Shown here one piece after another: positions 12,201 to 24,020 of a DNA stretch of 64,000 nucleotides; position 1 is the first letter of the stretch; each line of letters starts with the position of its first letter. The stretch comes from Balaenoptera acutorostrata. Its lineage: Eukaryota; Chordata; Mammalia; Artiodactyla; Balaenopteridae. The stretch covers positions 62,889,603-62,953,602 of the forward strand of contig NC_080081.1 in the NCBI RefSeq assembly GCF_949987535.1, in the 5' to 3' direction. The position numbers and the translations under genes are program-made. The notes beneath the pieces are model-generated. The model saw only the letters and a program-made list of their open reading frames with translations, searched no databases and was not told where the DNA came from.

Positions 12201-13685
12201 ATCAGATTTTTCTTTACTCTTCTGACGTCCCTTCTGGTGGTGTACATTTACTATTTTAACTAGTAAAAATTATTAAAGGGATACATGCTGAAAGTTAAAA
12301 AAAATTACAAAAAGCTATAAAGTGAAAGGTAAAAGTCTCTCTCCTGACCCCCAATCTCATCCTCCTGAGATACCACTGTTGAGCTCCACAGTAGCCTTCA
12401 AGAAATTTTTCATGTATATGTTATTATCTAGCTACAAATACTTAAAATACTTTCTCCTTGACATTAGTTTTTCTACTGTTAAGCTAGAGGGTGATGAGGA
12501 AAATTCCACTATGTTTATTGACTTAAAAATTTTTTAAGTTCTGTGTATCAGGAATTTTGGTTTAAACAACATAGGAAAGTTCATACTAGATGCTCTAAAA
12601 TGTGACCGAACTATACCTATCTAATTGAGTTGCCAACAAAATCAGCTTAAAAGCTAAAATGTATCATGGCAAATAAATTAAGTAACAGAGGTCAGTCTCA
12701 TTTTTCACTTAAGGTATTCCAGACATGTAATTCTAACAACGGATTTTATAGACTTTAAGACAGCTACAAATCAAAGCTCAGATTTTTAAAAAAAGTGCTT
12801 GAAAAAAAAAAAAGTGCTTGAGCTAGGCAAGCTTCTACTATCTATAATTCAATGACCATTTTGTAGAGAACACTGTTTACTCATTTCACCCTTAAAGAAA
12901 AATTTAGCAGCAAAAAGGCTTTATAGAAATAAAAGGGAACATACATTTTCTGTTTGTAATTTGTGTTTGTACTTGTAAAGGCTGAATTTATACTTAAATA
13001 TATTTGCAAGTTTTCTTTTTAAAGTGCGTTTGGATGAAGAACCAGAAAAACAGTGCAACATGCATTAAGACTGGGAGAAAAAAGTGGAATAAGAATAGAA
13101 TCAGTACATAAATCCTGTCAAAATTTATTAGCATTTTCTGATCTGACTCACAAAATCTCAGCCTAATCAGACTTGATTTTTCCATGTCATGGCAACAGCA
13201 TACATCATTGTTTCTGGAAGGATCAGCTGCTTCAGCCTCCTACAGTACCTCAATGACAAGGCTTTAGTGACTTCATACATATATGCCGCCCAGCTGTCAT
13301 CCACTTAATGAGATGACGACTTCCATTTGACGGAACCTGTCCTAGCAGATGGGCTGTCGCCTGACATTAACAATGGACCGTGCTGGCCCTTTTGTGTACT
13401 TCAGGAATCATACAGCCACACAAGTCCTATTGTTCCCACAACATAGCAGCTTAGCGTTTGATTTGGGACTTAAAGAATATTTCTCCCCTTTTAAGAATAT
13501 ACCCTTCTCTGCTGAGGCAGTTGTTACGATTAGAGATTTGAAACCTTCCAAGGCTCATCTTAATTGGACATGTGTATTACCACATTATTACATAGGGATG
13601 GCATGAAAATTAAAAGTTAATCCAACTAAAGGAAATGGCAAGGAGGGGTCACAAAAGGGACAGAGGAAGAATTAACATTTACTGA
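9226..13685. other. EBPL intron 1, mostly single-copy sequence
   Basis: No exon, RNA gene or young repeat recognised over 4.4 kb. Minor items are a GC-rich patch at 11,425-11,660 with a possible MER5A-like piece near 11,490-11,560 ('ccggaccacggtcaggagcacctggga'), and a CA/GGACAC-rich simple repeat at 11,841-11,882. The short open frames here lack family features. Confidence 0.6.
11841..11882. repeat. (CA)n / GGACAC simple repeat
   Basis: Run of 'acacacacacagacacacggacacggacacacggacac'. Simple sequence only. Confidence 0.9.
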
Positions 13686-13719
13686 ACTCTGCTAAACGCC
13701 AGGCACTGTGCTGGTGCCC

Positions 13720-13897
13720 TACATCTTTGCTATTCAAATGTGGTCCACAAACCACAGCATGAGTACCTCCTGGGAGCTTGTGACAAATGCAGAATCCCAG
13801 ACCCTATCCCAGACCTATGGAGTCAGAATCTACATTATAAAAAGATCCCCAGGTGATTACTATGCACAGTCAAGTTTGAGAAGCACGGCCCTAAATT
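13720..13897 (-). repeat. MER5A-like DNA transposon remnant
   Basis: Inverted-end text 'caaatgtggtccacaaaccacagcatgagtacctcctggga' at the left and 'ccaggtgattactatgcacagtcaagtttgagaagcac' at the right are those of a non-autonomous hAT-Charlie MER5 element as I remember it. The 30 bases before it ('gccaggcactgtgctgg') may be MIR. Confidence 0.75.
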
Positions 13898-13959
13898 ACA
13901 AAGCTTTATTTGATCCTATAACAACAATTTGAAGAAAATATTATTTCTATACTTTATAG

Positions 13960-14265
13960 ACATGGCCCCCAAATTCATGTTGAAATCTTTCCCCCGAAAG
14001 ATGATGGTATTAGGAGGTGCTTAAGCCTTGAGGGTGGAACCATCATGAATGGGATCAATGCCTTATAAAAGAGGCTCCTGAGAGACCCCTAGTCCCATCC
14101 ACCCAGGTGCCAGCTATGAACCGGGAAGCAGGTTCTCACCTGACCATGCTGGTGTCCTGATCTCTGACTTCCAGCCTCCAGAACTGTGAGAAATAAATTT
14201 CTGTTGTTTATAAGCCACCCAGTCTGTGGTATTTTGTTATAGCAGCCTGAAAGGATTAACACAAT
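13960..14265 (+). repeat. MaLR-type solitary LTR
   Basis: Runs from 'ccccaaattcatgttgaaatcttt' through 'tggtattaggaggtg' to 'ctgtgagaaataaatttctgttgtttataagccacccagtctgtggtattttgttatagcagcc'. That is the text of mammalian apparent LTR retrotransposons (MST/MLT group). Only the LTR is present; no internal genes. Confidence 0.85.
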
Positions 14266-14721
14266 AAGGAAACCAAGACAGAAAAAGTCCTTTCTTCCTT
14301 TTTTTTTGAACATACATTTTGCTTTTCATTTCTCTTTGCTGCCAAAAGGATTTAATGCAAACTACGAGTCTTAGCAAACAATGAAATAAATAGTTGTACA
14401 TTTTTACTATGCAGTAAAGGGGGAAACCACTGTAGCGAGAATCTTGACTTTTCTGTACATGCTCTGCAAAGACTCCTCAGCCTGTACTTCTCACACACGT
14501 TTAATGCACATATATTCCATAATGCACATATATTCCTTCCTTCCCCTCCGCATGACAGAAAGGGTTTTCAGCAGGGAAAGGGGTGCTGCCCAAGGTTTCA
14601 CAGGTGGGAAATGGCTGGGCCAGCTGCACCAGCACATCGTTGGACCCCAAAGCCCATACTCTTCCCACCTGCCCACTCCGCCCCAGGCTTCTTGAATAAC
14701 AGTCAGACCTCCTCTGTAACA

Positions 14722-14801
14722 GCCCTGCGTAACTAGCACCGCCCTGCGTAACTAGCACCGCCCTGCGTAACTAGCACCGCCCTGCGTAACTAGCACCGCC
14801 C
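14722..14801. repeat. 19-bp minisatellite, about 4 copies
   Basis: Unit 'gccctgcgtaactagcacc' repeats exactly at 14,722, 14,741, 14,760 and 14,779, followed by a partial fifth unit. The copies are identical by eye. Confidence 0.97.
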
Positions 14802-15197
14802 TTGAAAGGCAGCCTGTGGCATGTGTGAGGGTGAGCGACAGGACAGAGAAGCACCAGGAAACCATGTCGTAAGAAACAGTGGAGCTGTTTTATAGACCCG
14901 GGATTCAACTTCCCTTTGGGTTACACAAGAGGGCACAAGTAGGACCCTAGAAGTAGAAGTCATAAGGAGGCTAATTTTAGCTCAACATAAGGAAACATTT
15001 TCTTGTAACTAGAGCTATTCTGTTTTGGAAAGACGACACTGACAAAGTTTTCAAGCAAAGGGCGGATGACCCAACACCTGTCTGGACTCTTAGTAAAATT
15101 CCTATACAAGGGGGAGGCCGGCCTATTTGGCTCCTAAAGGCCCTTGCTCGACTATGGCGGCTTTCTCACTTGCCACACACAGTACTGGGCATTTCCT

Positions 15198-15329
15198 TAT
15201 TTTATTTTATTTTCTGAATACCTTTTGGCCACGGGACATGTGGGATCTTAGTTCCCTGATCGGGGATTGAACCCGCATCCCCTGCATTGGAAGTGCAGAG
15301 TCTTAACCACTGGACCGCCAGGGAAGTCC
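15198..15329 (-). repeat. CHR-type SINE, short form
   Basis: Reverse-oriented: T/A-rich tail, 'ttggccacgggacatgtgggatcttagttccctgatc', end 'ccgccagggaagtcc'. Flanks 'ctgggcatttcctt' and 'ctgggtgctccttt' look like a diverged target duplication. Confidence 0.9.
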
Positions 15330-15704
15330 CTGGGTGCTCCTTTAGATGCGTGGGTCACGATGCACGCCGTGCCCAGCATGGCTCCACCCCCAGTTCCCAT
15401 GGGCTGGACCGTGTTCTACACTGTGACGGCCACTCCTTTGGCTGTAGGTGATTGGATCAGAGGATCAGGAGGGACAAGGAGGAAGGCAGTGCACAGGCTG
15501 GGCCTGGCCGACAAAGCAGCCTACCCAAAATGCCACCCTCAAACACAGATGAGCTGGGCTCGTGAAATGCTTACTCTCTGGAACACAAACTCAGAAACAG
15601 GGAATGAATCCAATCAGATTCTGAAAATTAATATGTAGGAGAGGTCAGGAGAGGCCAAGAACAAATCAACATTATGAATGAACTCAAGTTACCAGGAGAC
15701 ATGG

Positions 15705-16185
15705 TGTATTAGTTTGGTTGGGCTGCCACAAAAAAGTACCACAAACTGGGTGGCTTAAAACCACAAATACTTATTATCTCACAGTTCCAGAGGCTGGATG
15801 TCCAGGATGAAGGTGTCAGCAGGGTTGGTTTCTTCTGAGGGCTGCAAGGGAGACTCTGTTCCATGCCCCTCCTTCTACACCTTCTAGGGGCTTGATGGCA
15901 AACTTTGGCGTTCCTTGGCTTGTAGAAGCATCACTCTGATCTATGCCTTCATGTTCACATAGTGTTCTCCCCGTGTGTATGTCCCTACATCCAAATTCCC
16001 CCCTTTTATAAAGACACCAGTCGTTATTAGGTGAGGAACCATGCTAATGACCTCATTTTTTTTCTAATGACTTCATTTTAAGTTAATTACACCTGTAAAG
16101 ACCAGATCTCTAAATAGGGCCACATTCTGAGGTCATGGGGGTTAGGACCCCAACATGGGTTTTTTTGGTAGGGACACAATTCAAC
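15705..16185. repeat. Ancient interspersed repeat, family not assigned
   Basis: 'tgtattagtttggttgggctgccacaaaaaagtaccacaaactgggtggcttaaaaccac' ... 'gacacaattcaaccca' is a familiar ancient mammalian repeat. I am not sure whether it belongs to an LTR or a LINE group. Confidence 0.7.
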
Positions 16186-16194
16186 CCATATTCA

Positions 16195-16315
16195 ACACAC
16201 ATGGATATGGGTAGAGGCTGGACTTCCCAGCCTCAAGAACATGAGAAATAAATGTCTGTTGTTTAAGCCACCCAGTCGGTGATATTTTTGTTATATCAAC
16301 CCTAGCAGACTAAGA
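16195..16315 (+). repeat. MaLR-type LTR 3' end
   Basis: 'gaacatgagaaataaatgtctgttgtttaagccacccagtcggtgatatttttgttatatcaaccctagcagactaagaca' is the terminal part of a MaLR LTR, of the same type as at 13,960-14,265. Confidence 0.8.
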
Positions 16316-16317
16316 CA

Positions 16318-16915
16318 CTAAATGCTGGTGAGAATGTGGAGCAACTGGAATGCTCAAGTATTGCTGGTGGGAATGGAAAATGGTAGAGCCACTTTGGAAA
16401 ATAGTTTGGCAGTTTCTACTCTAGTTAAAGAATCCCACTTGTAGGCATTTACACAGGAGAAATAATATATATGCCCACACAAAGACTTAGAAGTAGATAC
16501 CCACAGCTGCCTTATTTATAACAGCCAAAAACTAGAAACAACCCAAATGTTAACTGGTAAATGGATAAATAAATTGGGATATAGCCATATACTGGGATAC
16601 TAGTCAGCAGATCATGCTAAATGAAAGACTACATACTGTATGATTTCATTTATATGAAATTCTAGAAATGGCAAAACTTTAGTGACAATAAATCAGATTA
16701 GTGTTTCCTGGGGCCAGAGGTCAGGGCTGGGATCATCTACAAAGGGACATAAGAAGACTTTCAAAAAGTGATGAAAATGTTCTATACTACTACTGTGATG
16801 GTGGTTGGTTGCATAACTCTATACAATCACCAAAATTCATCAGACCGTATACGAAATGGGTGAATTTTATTGTATATAAATTATAACTCAATAAAGCTGG
16901 AGGGGGAAAAAGAGA
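16318..16915 (+). repeat. Old L1 3' fragment
   Basis: 'aaatgctggtgagaatgtggagcaactggaatgctc', 'ataacagccaaaaactagaaacaacccaaatg' and the 3' end 'aaattataactcaataaagctg' are L1 ORF2-end and 3' UTR text. Decayed. Confidence 0.85.
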
Positions 16916-16974
16916 ATTTAGAAAAGTGGCTGGTTACTATATAGATATAGATATAACCCGGTAATTTTCACTTA

Positions 16975-17950
16975 TCACAATAGTCTGTTAGAATACAAAG
17001 GAGAAAACTCTCATAGTAGCAATAAAAATATAAAATATTTAGAAGTAAACTTTAAGAGACTATAACAGAAGATTTAAACAAATTGAGATCCACTCAATTC
17101 TTAGAAGAGACTCAGTATTGCACAGATATCATTTAATCTCAAATTAATCTATACATTTAAGAAAATCCCAAATCAAAATACCAAATTTTAGAACTTGGCA
17201 AAATGAATCTAAAGTTCATCTGGAAGGATATATAGTAACGTGTTTGAAAAAGGGTGATAAGTTGGCTTCGTTGGCTATTCAAAAGCACTACAGGGGCTTC
17301 CCTGGTGGTGCAGTGGTTAAGAATACGCCTGCCAATGCAGGGGACACGGGTTTGAGCCCTGGTCTGAGAAGATCCCACCTGCCGCAGAGCAACTAAGCCC
17401 GTGCACCATAACTACTGAGCCCGTGCGCCACAGCTACTGAGCCTGAGCTCTAGAGCCCGCGAGCCACAACTACGGAAGCCCTCACGCCTAGAGCCCGTGC
17501 TCCACAATAAGAGAAGCCACCGCAATGAGAAGCTCATGCGCTGCAACAAAGAGTAGCCCCAGCTCGCCACAACTAGAGAAAGCCCGCACGCAGCAACGAA
17601 GACCCAAGGCAGCCAAAAATAAAAATAAATAAAATAAATAAATCTTAAAAATAAAAAGCACTATAATGCTAAAATAGTAAGAAACAGAACTGAAACCAAA
17701 AGATTCATAAAATAAAACTAAATTAAAAAAAATCCCAAACATATCTACACATATAAAAGATTTTAGCATATGATAAAAATGGAATTTCAAGTAAGTGGAG
17801 AAAGAATGGATTATTCAATAAATGAAGTTGAGACACCTTCTTGCTCCCCCCAGAAAAGTGTATAATAAAATGTAAAATTACACATTTATAATTTAAATGT
17901 AAAATTATTTGCACTAACATATGACTATCTCTTTCAGATCAATAAGGAAA
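16975..17950 (+). repeat. Old L1 ORF2 fragment, split by a SINE
   Basis: L1 ORF2-like text such as 'aaaatcccaaatcaaaatacca' and 'aatctaaagttcatctggaaggat', broken in all frames and interrupted by the SINE at 17,293-17,653. Confidence 0.75.
17293..17653 (+). repeat. CHR-type SINE, full length
   Basis: Complete copy within the L1 fragment. Duplicated target 'aaaagcacta' at 17,281-17,290 and 17,654-17,663. Confidence 0.95.
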
Positions 17951-17983
17951 AGATGAACAGCCTCATAGGAAAACAGGCTATAG

Positions 17984-18103
17984 GGAATTCCCTGGCAGTC
18001 CAGTGGTTAGGACTCCATGCTTTCACTGCCGAAGAGCCAGGGTTCGATCCCTGGTCAGGGAACTAAGATCCCACAAGCTGCACAGCGTGGCAAAAGAAAA
18101 AGA
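17984..18103 (+). repeat. CHR-type SINE, short form
   Basis: 'ggaattccctggcagtccagtggttaggactcc' to an AAAAAGAAA tail. Duplicated target 'aaaacaggctatag'/'aaaacagggtatag' at 17,970-17,983 and 18,104-18,117. Confidence 0.95.
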
Positions 18104-18394
18104 AAAACAGGGTATAGGGGGTGGACCCAGGACTCAGCCCCAGATTCCTGTCCCAAAGTCTGGTACAGAACAGCAGAGCTACCCTCCCTCAAGAAAACAT
18201 GAGGCTCAGGCACTGAGGATATCAGCTGTGATGAGGATGGAGCAAAGACTAGATACTCCTTTTTTCTGGGAATCATGTAAGTCTCCTGCATTCTCATGAG
18301 ACTCTGCAAAAGAGAGAAGACCCCTAATAACTGAGGTTGAATTTATTTCCCACTCCCAGGCAGGACAGGAGCTTGCCAATTCAATTTATTTTCT

Positions 18395-18660
18395 TTTTTT
18401 TCCAGCTGTATTAAGGTATAATTGACAAATAAAATTGTAAGATATTTAAAGTGTATAATGTGAATGTTTGATATAATTGTAACAGGATTCCCACAATCGA
18501 GTTAGTTAACACACCCATCACTTCACATATTTACCTTTTAAAATTTTTGATAAAAGAAAGATGAGCTATTTCTTATATGACACATTTTGTGGTGGAAAAA
18601 CTTATATCTCCTTAGACATACTTTTTTACTTGAATCTCAGGTTTGAAATTTGTCCTACAG
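18395..18660 (-). repeat. Old L1 fragment
   Basis: 'agctgtattaaggtataattgacaaataaaattgtaagatatttaaagtgtataatgtg' is standard reverse-oriented old L1 text. Confidence 0.8.
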
Positions 18661-18744
18661 AAGAAAAGACATCTGTTTAAGAATGGTTATTGTAGTTTCT
18701 TGTTTGTTTTTAGGAGCAAAAAACAAAAACAAACAAAAAAACCC

Positions 18745-19055
18745 TGGGCTTCCTTGGTGGTGGAGTGGTTAAGAATCCGCCTGCCAATGCAGGGGACACA
18801 GGTTCGAGCCCTGGTCCAGGAAGATCCCACATGCCATGGAGCAACTAAGCCCATGCACCACCAACTACTGAGCCTGCACTCTAGAGCCCTCAAGCCACAA
18901 CTACTGAGCCTCCGTGCCTGAAGCCCGTGCTCCGCAACAAGAGAAGCCACCGCAATGAGAAGCCCGGAACTAGAGAAAGCCCGTGCACAGCAATGAAGAC
19001 CCAATGCAGCCAAAAATAAATAAATTAAAAGAAAAAATTTTATTAAAAAAAAAAA
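18745..19055 (+). repeat. CHR-type SINE
   Basis: 'gggcttccttggtggtggagtggttaag' to an A-rich tail. It sits in an already A-rich target, so the duplication is hard to fix, and the right end is approximate. Confidence 0.93.
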
Positions 19056-19639
19056 CAACCAAAACTGAAGGTTGCATGGTTGGTTCAATTATGGTATATC
19101 CATTCTATGGAAAAAGGATATTTTGACCCGGGTCCCCCAGAAAGTATCATGCTATGTTCTACTACTTTTATGGGGATTGCTATCCCAAGGAGGCAGAGGA
19201 GGGGAAATGGGAAATGGGACAAAGGAGAAGGATGAATCAGATATGAGGGCGCCATTACTGGGATTAGTAACTCAGTAAGGCTGCTTAGTAACAAGCTAAC
19301 TGATGTCTCAACCTTACATTTTTCTAGATATTTTACGAACTACTGCTTCTTTGGGGAGTTCATCTTGGGGGAGGACAGAAGAAGAATTTATCCTGTAGTT
19401 CCCAAATACCACCGTCAAAGGTTCAGCCTGTGGGCAGGTGTGTGGGAGCTGAGTGGGTCCCCAGGATCTCACACCCGAGTGGCATCCAAGGGGCTTGGGG
19501 CAGGAAGTGGGAGCAGGTGCTGCCTGGCTGGGCCCCAACGAAGCTGGAGTTGGTCGCTGTCACGGTGGCAGGACTAGAGCATACTGTCAAGGGTCCGATG
19601 AAGCCAAGAAGATCTGAGAGGATGCAAAAGAGGTATCTG

Positions 19640-20050
19640 ATACAATATTGATACCTCGTACTGGATGAGTGTGAGAAAGTAGCTGATGGGAATATAAATG
19701 GGTACCATCTTTCTGAAATCTTTAAAAACCGGCTTCCCTTAGGGCCAGTAATTCTACTTCCAGGATTCATCCTGTGTAAATACTTAAGACAAGTGCATGA
19801 GAATGTACAGAGAGCATTCTATATAATTGCCAGCAACTGGGAAGAGCCTGTAAGTCCAACAATTAGGGATCGGTTAAATAGATTACACATAAAGTATAAT
19901 GGAATCCTATGCAGTTATTTAAAATTATGAGGTAGTTCAATAGACTGATATGTATGGTCACTGAACATAGTTAAATGAAAAAAGTAACAAAGAATGAATA
20001 ATACGATCCCATTTTTGTAAAGAGAATTCTGAAAAAAATATTTATCTGGA
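19640..20050 (+). repeat. L1/HAL1-like fragment
   Basis: Text such as 'ccagtaattctacttccaggattcatcctgtg' and 'aataattgccagcaactgggaagagcc'-like sequence resembles the end of old L1 or HAL1 elements. Diverged. The interval 19,056-19,640 has nothing I recognise. Confidence 0.65.
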
Positions 20051-20083
20051 TATATGTTTCCATATAAATTCTGGAAGATTATT

Positions 20084-20305
20084 TATTTATCTATCTATTT
20101 GTCTAGGCTGTGCTGGGTCTTACTTGCTGCACACGGGATCTTTGTCGTGGCATGTGGGAGCTTTTTTTTTTTATTTTTCAGTCGTGGCATGCGAACTCTT
20201 AGTTGCGGCATGCACGCGGGATCTAGTTCCCCCAACCAGGGATCAAACCCGGGTCCCCTGCATTGGGAGCACGAAGTCTTACCCACTGGACCACCAGGAA
20301 AGTCC
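20084..20305 (-). repeat. CHR-type SINE
   Basis: Reverse-oriented, with an internal T-run at about 20,162-20,172. Ends 'ccactggaccaccaggaaagtcc'. Duplicated target 'ctggaagattatt'/'ctggaagactatt' at 20,071-20,083 and 20,306-20,318. Confidence 0.95.
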
Positions 20306-21417
20306 CTGGAAGACTATTAAGAATACTAATAAAAATTATCTCTAGGTAATTTTATCTTTTTCTTCCTTTTAGATATATAAATGTTATGTTTTGCAATGAT
20401 TGTGGGAATATACGATTTAAATAAATTTTGTTTTAAAAGACTGTCTGACATAGAAAAAGAACTGACATTTTAGATATCTGAGCAATTTGAGGCTTAAAAT
20501 GTAAATGACTGATACTGCTATAAATTGAAAGGATAGAACCATTCTTCCGTTCATTCAATATTAACAAATATTCCATAATAGCTCCTACAAACCAGGCAAA
20601 CATGGCAGGTACTAGAGACAGAGGAAGACAAAATAGCTACAAATTGTGCTTACTGTTATAAAGGAAAAAAGATATTTCCCTAGAGTATCTTTTCCATTTC
20701 AAAGTAAATAAATTTTAGTTGCATTAAAATTTTTTGAAGTATTTACATACTTCCTCCTTATACAAAAGATTTTAGGTCAATTACAACAAAAACATTCATT
20801 AAATGGTAAAATATACATAATTTACCCTGAATTTGGATCAATAAGAATGTCTATATGCATATCCATCTTTTGTTGTTATTATAGAGCTTAATGTGATTCT
20901 GAGCTTCCAAGCAGCCAAAGTGAAAAGGAGAAACATTTATATTGTTCTTGCTGTCAGAGAGAAACAGACAGACCAATTTTCTTTAGGAGAATTTAAGCTT
21001 CTCCTAGCACTTATCTGTGAAAGAAATTTCTCATATGGGTTTCACATTGAGAGTGATATTAGTAACTATTATTCTCCAAATGAAACAATAGGAGAAAAAC
21101 TCTGCTATTCCATAAGCTCTGAGAGGACAAGGGCCATCCATTTTGTTTGCTTCTAGCACAGCAAGACGCAAGTACCTCAGCAGGCACTCAAATTTTGTGG
21201 AAATGAGGAACAACAGAAAAACATGTCATTTCTGAGATGTGGCTAAATAGACAGCTATCCCTATTGCTAAGGAACATCCTTCTTCATGATGTTAGAAAAC
21301 AGACTGAATTTTGGTCTGCAGAAGTACAAGGGCTGTCTACCCACACCCTAAATAATGGACAGTGGGTCATTATGGGTGCTATTCCCTAGGCTTTTAATTA
21401 GGCACCATTTCTAAGTT
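20306..21417. other. EBPL intron 1, no recognised feature
   Basis: About 1.1 kb without an identifiable exon, RNA gene or repeat. The 87-residue plus-strand frame at 20,893-21,156 shows no family feature. Confidence 0.5.
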
Positions 21418-21954
21418 TATACTAAGGTTCTCCAGAGAAACAGAACCACTGGGAGATTATATCTATATCTAAATCTATATGTATATATAGGCCTATCTAT
21501 CTACCTAAAGAGATTAATCATAAGGGACTGGCTTATGCAATTATGAAGGCTGACAAGTCCCACCATCTGCAGGGTGAGTCGTCAGCAAGCTAGAGACCCA
21601 AGAAAGCTAATGTAGTTCTAAGTCCAGAGGCCTGAGAACAGGGAGAACCAATGGTGGCGATCTAGTCTGAAGACCAGCAGGCTTGAGACCCAGGAAAAGT
21701 CATTGTTTCAGTTCAAGTCCGAGGGCAGTACAAAGCCAATGTCCCAGTTTGAAGGTAGTCAGGCAGAAGGATTTCTTGCTGACTTGAGGAAAGGCCAGTT
21801 GTTTTGCTCTAGTCAGGCCTTCAATGGATGGGATGAAGCCCACCCATGTTAGGGAGGGCACTCTGCTTTACTCTACCAATTTAAATACTGACCTCATCCA
21901 AAAACACCCTCACAGAAACACCCAGAATAACGTTTGTCAAAATATCTGGGTACC
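21418..21954 (+). repeat. Older repeat (L1M 3'-like), left half
   Basis: 'aaggttctccagagaaacagaaccactggg' ... 'catccaaaaacaccctcacagaaacacccagaataacgtttgtcaaaatatctgggtacc' is an ancient repeat I remember as continuing '...ccatggcccagtcaagttgacac'. That continuation appears at 28,242, after the inserted L1, so the L1 split this element. Confidence 0.7.
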
Positions 21955-23068
21955 GAGGAGCTTCAAGATGGCAGAGGAGTAAGACGTGGAGATCACCTTC
22001 CTCCCCACAGATACATCAGAAATACATCTACATGTGGAACAACTCCTACAGAACACTTACTGAACGCTGGCAGAAGACGTCAGACTTCCCAAAAGGCAAG
22101 AAACTCCCCACGTACCTGGGTAGGGCAAAAGAAAAAAGAAAAAACAGAGACAAAAGAATAGGGACGGGACCTGCACCAGTGGGAGGGAGCTGTGAAGGAG
22201 GAAAGGTTTCCACACACTAGGAAGCCCCTTCGCGGGCGGAGACTGCGGGTGGCAGAGGGGGGGAGCTTCGGAGCCACGGAGGAGAGCGCAGCAACAGGGG
22301 TGCGGAGGGCAAAGCAGAGAGGTTCCCGCACAGAGGATCGGTGCCGACCAGCACTCACCAGCCCGAGAGGCTTGTCTGCTCACCCGCCGGGGCGGGCGGG
22401 GGCTGGGAGCTGAGCCTCGGGCTTCGGTCGGATCGCAGGGAGAGGACTGGGGTTGGCGGCGTGAACACAGCCTGAAGTGGTTAGCGCACCACAGCTAGCC
22501 GGGAGGGAGTCTGGGAAAAGGTCTGGAACTGCCTAAGAGGCAAGAGACTTTTTCTTGCCTCATTGTTTCCTGGTGCGCAAGGAGAGGGGATTAAGAGCGC
22601 CACTTAAAGGAGCTCCAGAGACGGGCACGAGCCGCGGCTATCAACGCAGACCCCAGAGACGGGCATGGGACGCTAAGACTGCTGCTGCCGCCACCAAAAA
22701 GCCTGTGTGCAAGAACAGGTCACTATGTACACCTCCCCTGCTGGGAGCCTGTGCAGCCCGCCACTGCCAGGCTCCCGTGATCCAGGGACAACTTCCCCGG
22801 GAGAACACACGGCGCCTCAGGCTGGTGCAACGTCACTCTGGTCTCTACCGCCGCAGGCTCACCCCGCATCCGTACCCCTCCCTCCCCCCGGCCTGAGTGA
22901 GCCAGAGCCCCCAAATCAGCGGTTCCTTTAACCCTGTCCTGTCTGAGGGAAGAACAGACGCCCTCAGGCGACCTACACGCAGAGGCGGAGGGCAGACACC
23001 AAAAACAACAGGAACTACGAACCTGCAGCCTGCAAAAAGGAGACCCCAATCACAGTAAGTTAAGCAAT

Positions 23069-23962
23069 ATGAGGAGACAGAGAAAAACACAGCAGATGAA
23101 GGAGCAAGGTAAAAACCCACCAGACCTAACAAATGAAGAGGAAATAGGCAGTCTACCTGAAAAAGAATTCAGAATAATGATAGTACAGATGATCCAAAAT
23201 CTTGGAAATAGAATGGAGAAAATACAAGAAACGTTTAACAAGGACCTAGAAGAACTAAAGAGTAAACAAACAGTGATGAACAACACAATAAATGAAATTA
23301 AAAATTCTCTAGAAGGAATCAATAGCAGAATAACTGAGGCAGAAGAACGGATAAGCGACCTGGAAGATAAAATAGTGGAAATAACTACTGCAGAGCAGAA
23401 TAAAGAAAAAAGAATGAAAAGAACTGAGGACAGTCTCAGAGACCTCTGGGACAACATTAAACGCACCAACATTCGAACTATAGGGGTCCCAGAGGAAGAA
23501 GAGAAAAAGAAAGGGACTGAGAAAATATTTGAAGAGATTATAGTTGAAAACTCCCCTAATATGGGAAATGGAATAGTTAATCAAGTCCGGGAAGCACAGA
23601 GAGTCCCATACAGCATAAATCCAAGGAGAAACACACCAAGATACATATTAATCAAACTATCAAAAATTAAATACAAAGAAAACATATTAAAAGCAGCAAG
23701 GGAAAAACAACAAATAACACACAAGGGAATCCCCATAAGGTTAACAGCTGATCTTTCAGCAGAAACTCTGCAAGCCAGAAGGGAGTGGCAGGACATAATT
23801 ACAGTGATGAAGGGGAAAAACCTACAACCAAGATTACTCTACCCAGCAAGGATCTCATTCAGATTTGACGGAGAAATTAAAACCTTTACAGACAAGCAAA
23901 AGCTAAGAGGATTCAGCATCACCAAACCAGCTTTACAACAAATGCTAAAGGAACTTCTCTAG
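23069..23962 (+). CDS. L1 ORF1p (RNA-binding chaperone), intact frame
   Basis: Encodes 297 residues ending ...LQQMLKELL. ORF1p is the trimeric RNA-binding protein that coats L1 RNA in the ribonucleoprotein. The N-terminal third (about residues 30-110) is charged with heptad-like spacing (coiled coil; 'SRITEAEERISDLED' near residue 86). An RRM-like part follows (about 130-215; 'NIRTIGVPEEEE', 'RYILIKLSKIKYKE'), then the C-terminal domain with 'QARREWQDI' and 'LYPARISFRF'. It is shorter than human ORF1p (338 residues). The frame has no stop, which suggests a fairly recent insertion. It lies about 58 bp before the ORF2 start, the usual L1 arrangement. The long reverse frame on the opposite strand is a shadow. 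Confidence 0.95.
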   Translation: MRRQRKTQQMKEQGKNPPDLTNEEEIGSLPEKEFRIMIVQMIQNLGNRMEKIQETFNKDLEELKSKQTVMNNTINEIKNSLEGINSRITEAEERISDLEDKIVEITTAEQNKEKRMKRTEDSLRDLWDNIKRTNIRTIGVPEEEEKKKGTEKIFEEIIVENSPNMGNGIVNQVREAQRVPYSINPRRNTPRYILIKLSKIKYKENILKAAREKQQITHKGIPIRLTADLSAETLQARREWQDIITVMKGKNLQPRLLYPARISFRFDGEIKTFTDKQKLRGFSITKPALQQMLKELL

Positions 23963-24020
23963 GCAGGAAACACAAGAGAAGGAAAAGATCTACAATAACA
24001 AACCCAAAACAATTAAGAAA

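Noticed and set aside
13349..13606. Plus-strand frame containing GPFVYFR, similar to the EBPL GPFVYLS motif
   Set aside because: Wrong strand for EBPL, no further similarity, and the true exon 2 is found at 1,933-2,002. Judged a coincidence.
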